64,000 nucleotides of DNA from DASQUK01 sp963756425. GTDB taxonomy: Bacteria; Actinomycetota; Acidimicrobiia; Acidimicrobiales; VFJN01. Location: assembly GCA_963756425.1 (NCBI GenBank), contig CAVWNW010000011.1, positions 248,001 to 312,000 of the forward strand, read 5' to 3'. This document shows, piece after piece, positions 60,017-64,000 of the stretch (its first letter is position 1; every line of letters begins with the position of its first letter). Position numbers and translations under genes: made by a program. The notes beneath the pieces were generated by a model. The model had not been told where the DNA came from. It worked only from the letters and a program-made list of their open reading frames with translations, and searched no databases.

Positions 60017-60769
60017 ATGAAGGCGGCGTTCCAGCTCGCCGTCGACAAGGGGCAACTCGTGCGGAACCCGGCGGCGCTGGCCACTCCCCCGGCGGTCGTC
60101 GACCAGCGGCACACGTGGTGGACCCCCGAGCAGGTGGGCCGGCTCCTCACCTACGTGACCGAGCACAGCGACCTGCCGGTAGGCCTAGTGGACGTGCTCG
60201 CCGACACCGGCGGTCGCCGCGGCGAAATCCTCGGTCTGCGCTGGGCCGACGTCGACCTCGAGGTGGGCACCGCCACCGTCACGCGGCAGCTCGTCGAGCA
60301 CCCGGACGACCGCGGGCTCTCATACCGGTCGACCAAGCGGCCGCGGTCGAAGGCGACCGTGGGCCTGCACCCAGGGCCGGTGGCGGTGCTATGCCGGCGG
60401 CGGGTCGAGCAGGGTGAGCACCGGCTCAAGGTGGGCGCCGGCTGGCCGCGCCCCGACGCCGTGCACGCCGACCTCGTGTTCACGTGGCCAGACGGCACCG
60501 CGATCCGGCCTGCCACCCTCACCCGCATCATCGCCCGTCTGTCGGTCGAAGCCGGCCTGCCAAGGCTCACGCCGCACGGGCTACGGGACAGCTTCGCCAC
60601 GGCGGCACTCCGGGCCCGGGTGCCGGTCGAGGTCGTCGCCGCACGCCTGGGGAACACGCCTCTGGTCGTGCAGGAGGTCTACAGCCACGTCATCCCCGCG
60701 GACGACCAGGCCGCGGCGCAACACGTCGGAGACCTTTACTGCGCACCGGGTCAGGCTTCGGGGCGCTGA
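60017..60769 (+). CDS. Tyrosine recombinase (integrase), N-terminally truncated
   Basis: 250 residues comprising the catalytic domain only: first arginine in TGGRRGEILGLRW, HGLRDSFATAAL with the second arginine, and the nucleophile tyrosine in VVQEVYSHV. The usual LGH before the tyrosine reads LGN. The arm-binding and core-binding N-terminal domains (about 130 residues) are missing, and the upstream sequence does not supply them. Remnant of an integrative element whose attachment-site sequence is at 61524. Confidence 0.82.
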   Translation: MKAAFQLAVDKGQLVRNPAALATPPAVVDQRHTWWTPEQVGRLLTYVTEHSDLPVGLVDVLADTGGRRGEILGLRWADVDLEVGTATVTRQLVEHPDDRGLSYRSTKRPRSKATVGLHPGPVAVLCRRRVEQGEHRLKVGAGWPRPDAVHADLVFTWPDGTAIRPATLTRIIARLSVEAGLPRLTPHGLRDSFATAALRARVPVEVVAARLGNTPLVVQEVYSHVIPADDQAAAQHVGDLYCAPGQASGR

Positions 60770-61423
60770 GGCTCATTCCTGGGCGGAAGGTGGCCAACTC
60801 GCTCCAGTTCGGCCGTGAATCGCTGGATGGCGTCCATCCGCCGGAGAGCCTCCTCAACGGTGTCCTGGGTAGGTCCACGCAGCCGCGCTGGCTCGGGATG
60901 AGCCCACTCGTCCCCGAAGTCTTTGACTCAGACCGCGACGGCTCGCCAGCCTGCGCCCGCAAGCTCGCCGAGTTGCTCCATCTCGCCGCCAAACCCACCC
61001 CTTGCTCCAGTCGGACCGGGGTAGGTAGCGACGTGAGCACGCCTGCAACGCCGACCGCGCGATCACGAGTGCTGTGCGAAACCGGCGAGCTTCGAAGGCA
61101 GCCCAAGCCTCGAAGCGATAACTGAAGAACTCCGTTCCGTTGTATTCGGGAACGTCGAGCCGCGGTGACCGCGGAGCAGGGGCCCACGTCTTCGGAGTGA
61201 GTTCCTTCGAATCATCGCCCCCTTCCTTGAACTCCACCGCCGTTGGGCGGTTGCAGGCGAGGCACTCATAGATGCACACGAGCGGCAGGGCGGGGTCGGC
61301 TGGGTCCGGGTCTTCGTGGCTCCAGCCCTTCCACACCTGACGCTTTGTCAATGCCACTGGGGTGCCGCACCGGCCGCACCGGGTGTTGATGTCCGGGAAT
61401 CTCTCAATCGGTTCTTCGCTCAC
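60751..61423 (-). pseudogene. DUF4145-type gene with frameshift and stop
   Basis: Starts VSEEPIERFPDINTRCGRCG, with a second CxxC (CLACNRP), then FEARRFRTALVIARSALQAC. After RRYLP one extra C in a CCCC run (about 61028-61031) moves the frame; the correct next part GPTGARGGFGGEMEQLGELA stands in another frame, is cut by a TGA, and continues as VKDFGDEWAHPEPARLR to the end. Two lesions make a pseudogene likely. Its 3' end overlaps the integrase gene. Confidence 0.75.
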
Positions 61424-61733
61424 GGTGACCCTGCTGTGACCAATCTGTGACCAGATCGTCCCGGCCGCACGTGAGCGAGAGGCCGGCCAACCCGCGATTC
61501 CGCAGGTCAGCCGGCCCCTCGGTTGGTCGGGCTGGCGGGACTTGAACCCGCGACCCCTTGACCCCCAGTCGGGTCGGGACCGTTCACACGGGTCTGCCGA
61601 GTTGGCCCACGGTGGCCGCCACCAGGGCGTCCACCAGTCCCACCACCCCGTCTCGTTCACCCTCGTTCGTGCTGTTAGTCCGAGTCGGTCTGGCAAGTGG
61701 TCTGGCGAACACGGCCTCACCCGGGGGGCGGCG
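61424..61733. other. Attachment-site region
   Basis: Contains repeated TGTGACCA-like motifs (about 61434-61456), a GGCCGGC/GCCGGCC hairpin (about 61481-61517) and the tRNA 3' end. No gene. Confidence 0.6.
61524..61567 (-). other. tRNA 3'-end remnant (attachment-site type), copy 2
   Basis: 44 bases equal to the 3' part of a tRNA (T-arm, acceptor strand and CCA; on the minus strand beginning CTGGGGGTCAAGG, which fits the anticodon-loop side of a proline GGG tRNA). The sequence beyond does not complete the anticodon stem. This is the usual duplicate left by an integrating element. Confidence 0.65.
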
Positions 61734-62276
61734 ATGACCGGGTCGGCGGACGAGCGCGAGCGGCTGCTGTCGGCGCCCCACACCAAGCGGGGCAACATAC
61801 AGCGGGTCGTCCTCGATCTCCTCGACCAGCATGAAGCCGACGGCGGGGTCCCGACCAACGGCCGGTTCGTGTTCTACGAGCTAGAGCAGCGGGGTCACGC
61901 GACTAAGCCGTCACCCGACGACCAGCGGCGCAACCGACGGCGCAACGTCGGGCTGCCGGGCGGCCAGCAGGACATCACCGACGAGTTGACCCGCCTGCGG
62001 GACTGGGGGGTCATCCCGTGGTCGTGGATCATGGACGAGGAGCGCCGGCTGTTCGTCTGGGGACACGCCCCCACGATCGCCAGCTACGTCCTGGACCGGC
62101 TCGATGACGCCCGGATGAACCCATGGCGCGACAGGCTGCCGCCGCTCATCCTGTCCGAGTCCAAGGCCACAGCCGGAGTGCTCGCCTACGCCGTTGCTGC
62201 CGAATACCGCTGCCCGATCACCGGCACGAAGGGACAGTCCCGCGGCTTCCTGATCACCGTGAACGGACCCCGTTGA
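61734..62276 (+). pseudogene. Toprim-like protein, 5' part (split by IS3)
   Basis: N-terminal 177 residues: RGNIQRVVLDLLDQHE, FVFYELEQRGH, TDELTRLRDWGVIPWSWI, and LILSESKATAGVLAYAVA with a candidate toprim glutamate, GTKGQSRGFLI. The reading stops inside the insertion sequence. The remainder is at 63496-63883. Confidence 0.75.
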
Positions 62277-62288
62277 TTGGTCCACCGG

Positions 62289-63146
62289 CTAGGAGAGCTG
62301 GGGTGGGTTGGTCGGCCTCCAGTGGTCCGCGAACTCGTCGGGTGTGAGCATGCCGAGGGCGGAGTGAGGCCGGTGGGTGTTGTACTCGATCTGCCAGTCG
62401 CCGATGAGAACCTGGGCCTCGAGCAGGGTGTCGAACTGCTCGATGGCGAGCAGTTCGTCGCGCATGCGGCTGCCATAGGACTCGACCCACGGGTTCTCCC
62501 AGGGCGATCCGGGCTCGATGTAGCTGGTGCCACAGCCGGCGAAGCGGCACCAGTCCCGCAGGGCGTTGGCGGTCAGCTCGGGCCCGTTGTCGCAGCGGAT
62601 GAACTCGGGGTGCCGGCCTCGCTGTCCGACGATCTTGTCGAGGCAGGCGACGGTGGCGTCGGCGTCGATGGAGTGGTCAACGAGGTCGGCGAGGGACTCG
62701 CGGGTGAACTCGTCGACGACGTGCAGGATCTTGATCACTCTCCCGGTGGCGGTGACGTCGAACTGGTAGTCGAGGGCCCACACATGATTGGGCCGCTCGG
62801 CGCGGAGCCGATCGGCGGGCATGGTCGAAACGCCCAGGCGCTGGCGCTTGTGGCGACGGGGCGGCACCCGCAGGCCCTCCTCACGCCACAGGCGCTGGAC
62901 CTTCTTGCGGTTCACGGCCCAGCCGTCGCGGCGCAGCACAGCGTGCGCTCGCCGGTAGCCCCAGCGGGGATGGCGTTTGGCGAAGCGCCGCAGCCGGTCC
63001 CGTAGGTCCCGGTCGGGGTCGGGCTCGGCCGGCTGGTGGCGCTGGGTGGAGCGGTGCTGTCCCACGATCTGGCACGCCCGCCGCTGCGATATGCCGAGAT
63101 GGTCCTGCAGCATGACCACGGCTCGGCGTCGCCTCGACGGGCTCAC
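62289..63146 (-). CDS. IS3-family transposase OrfB
   Basis: 285-residue DDE integrase-core protein: WALDYQFD (first D), IRCDNGPE (second D), NPWVESYGSR (E), and a C-terminal YNTHRPHSALG. An HTH_21-type start HPRWGYRRAHAVLRRDG. GTG 63146 overlaps the orfA stop as GTGA; as in other IS3 elements a -1 frameshift may also make an OrfAB fusion. Confidence 0.93.
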   Translation of the reverse strand: MSPSRRRRAVVMLQDHLGISQRRACQIVGQHRSTQRHQPAEPDPDRDLRDRLRRFAKRHPRWGYRRAHAVLRRDGWAVNRKKVQRLWREEGLRVPPRRHKRQRLGVSTMPADRLRAERPNHVWALDYQFDVTATGRVIKILHVVDEFTRESLADLVDHSIDADATVACLDKIVGQRGRHPEFIRCDNGPELTANALRDWCRFAGCGTSYIEPGSPWENPWVESYGSRMRDELLAIEQFDTLLEAQVLIGDWQIEYNTHRPHSALGMLTPDEFADHWRPTNPPQLS

Positions 63147-63421
63147 CAGTTTCCCCGGCTGATCTCCCGCAGCGCGTCGATCTCCAGCTCCTTGTCGGCC
63201 ACGATCCGCTTCAGCCGGGAGTTCTCCCGCTCGAGATCCTTCAGCCGCTTCGCGGCGTCGGCCTTCATGCCACCGAACTGGTTCCGCCACCGGTGGTAGG
63301 TCTGCTCGGACACCTCCAAGTGCCGAGCGACATCGGCGATATCCGATCCCTCGGCGAGCAGCCGGTCGGCCTCCCGGAGCTTGCGGATGATCTGCTCAGG
63401 CGTGTGCCTGCGTCGAGCCAT
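63143..63421 (-). CDS. IS3-family transposase OrfA
   Basis: 92 residues: HTH MARRRHTPEQIIRKLREADR, VARHLEVSEQTYHRWRNQFG, then a leucine-zipper-like helix (RLKDLERENSRLKRIVADKE). Typical OrfA of the IS3 family. Confidence 0.93.
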   Translation of the reverse strand: MARRRHTPEQIIRKLREADRLLAEGSDIADVARHLEVSEQTYHRWRNQFGGMKADAAKRLKDLERENSRLKRIVADKELEIDALREISRGNW

Positions 63422-63495
63422 CGTGATGAGCCTCCTTCGCCCAGCCATCCTGGGCAACGGGCTCTCACAACCGGTGGACCAATCTGAGGGGGTCA

Positions 63496-63883
63496 GGCCA
63501 ACCGTGAGGTCGCGCCGCTGCTCATCGAGAACGACCGGCCCGTCCTCTACCTCGGCGACCTCGACAAGTCGGGTGCCGACATCGAGGCGAATTCCCGGCG
63601 GGTTCTCGAACGTGAGACGGGCCGGGTCATCGAGTGGACGCGGTTGGGGATGACCGAACAGCTCGTTGAGCAGCGTGGCATCGAGCCGATCTGGAAGATC
63701 GACGGGCGGACCAGGCGTGGGCACTGGGCAGTCGAGGTCGAGTCGCTGGGCCAGGCTGGCGTTGTGGACCTCGTCCGGGCGGCGCTCGACGCGCTGCTCC
63801 GCGAACCCATGGCCCGCGTTCGTGAACGCGAGGAGCGGGAGCGGACCGAGGTCCGCCGGCTCCTCGACGGGAGGACCGAGTGA
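63496..63883 (+). pseudogene. Toprim-like protein, 3' part (split by IS3)
   Basis: Reads from NREVAPLLIENDRPVLYLGDLDKSGADIE (GDLDKSG as the DxD motif of a toprim fold) through a helical C-terminus to a stop at 63881-63883. Lacks a start of its own. With the 5' part, a protein of about 305 residues would form. Confidence 0.75.
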
Positions 63884-63903
63884 CCGGTCCGGCGGGTGTC
63901 ATC

Positions 63904-64000
63904 ATGACTCCCAGGTTTGGTCCCGTACCGTCGTGGGCCGTGGCTGGTCAGCGGTCGAGGGTGGAGTTGCAGCAAGCGGCGGATGGCATCCGTTACCGGA
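63904..64000 (+). CDS. Partial gene at the right edge
   Basis: ATG 63904 opens a frame (MTPRFGPVPSWAVAGQRSRV, then ELQQAADGIRYR) that runs off the window. Too little to identify. Confidence 0.35.
   Translation, partial: MTPRFGPVPSWAVAGQRSRVELQQAADGIRYR

Larger units (their letters stand above)
62266..63495 (-). mobile_element. IS3-family insertion sequence
   Basis: 1.23 kb bounded by imperfect inverted repeats; their best part is GATTGGTCCACCGG at 62275-62288 and its complement at 63471-63484, extended outward by GACCCC/GGGGTC. It holds overlapping orfA and orfB on the minus strand. No clean target duplication is visible. It sits inside a toprim-like gene. Confidence 0.85.

Noticed and set aside
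56223..61567. Intact tRNA genes
   Set aside because: Both sites hold only the T-arm and acceptor 3' strand; the 5' halves are missing.
1..64000. CRISPR array
   Set aside because: No series of short repeats with regular spacers; only pairs of direct repeats were found.

Overview
The window is 64 kb of very GC-rich, densely coded DNA. An actinobacterium is indicated by the proteasomal ATPase ARC ending in GQYL, a fused F420 FO synthase (FbiC), a MarP-like protease, a DUF3151 protein, an ImuB/DnaE2 mutasome behind an actinobacterial LexA box, and frequent GTG starts with ATGA/GTGA overlaps. The class Acidimicrobiia is my best guess, but this is inference: no rRNA gene is present to settle it.

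From 1 to 53.6 kb is ordinary chromosomal DNA. 0-7.5 kb: ARC, a ferredoxin, MarP, a tRNA-modification operon (sulfur carrier, TtuA-like thiolase, TrmI), three small membrane proteins and a LON-domain protein. 7.5-12.4 kb: the SOS operon imuB - small gene - dnaE2. 12.4-20.1 kb: DacB-type carboxypeptidase, a two-subunit ADP-forming acyl-CoA synthetase, and an ABC transporter with a PadR regulator. 20.1-23.2 kb: TetR regulator divergent from a desaturase, a small beta-rich protein and a FIST sensor protein. 23.2-27.2 kb: transketolase, transaldolase, 6-phosphogluconolactonase. 27.2-36.1 kb: CYTH protein with a basic tail, AraC regulator, membrane cyclase, FbiC, LOG-family protein, polysaccharide deacetylase and small proteins. 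36.4-41 kb: GH13 glucosidase and two amidohydrolases. 41-46.3 kb (minus strand): RNase D, rhodanese, MobA, a PLP decarboxylase, a flavin reductase and a P450. 46.4-53.6 kb: hydrolases, patatin, pyruvate kinase paralogue, VOC protein, phosphatase, acyl-CoA dehydrogenase.

From 53.6 kb to the end is an accessory region: low coding density, decayed beta-lactamase and DHFR-type genes, a 72-bp tandem repeat, two small divergent secreted proteins that each carry one signature of the planctomycete-type DUF1559 pseudopilins, an IS110-family element, a truncated tyrosine integrase, two copies of a tRNA 3' end about 5.3 kb apart, a low-GC orphan gene, a broken DUF4145 gene, and a toprim-like gene split by an IS3-family element.

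Three patterns cross the whole window. (1) Nearly twenty start codons lie only 6-9 nt behind a TANNNT hexamer, which suggests widespread leaderless transcription. (2) At least seven genes, including transketolase, are broken by a single-base indel that restores a family-typical protein when corrected; assembly or sequencing indels are the likeliest cause. (3) Short structured repeats recur: a leader with a covarying hairpin (7.47 and 19.39 kb) and a ~128-bp element flanking a two-gene cassette (46.3 and 47.6 kb).
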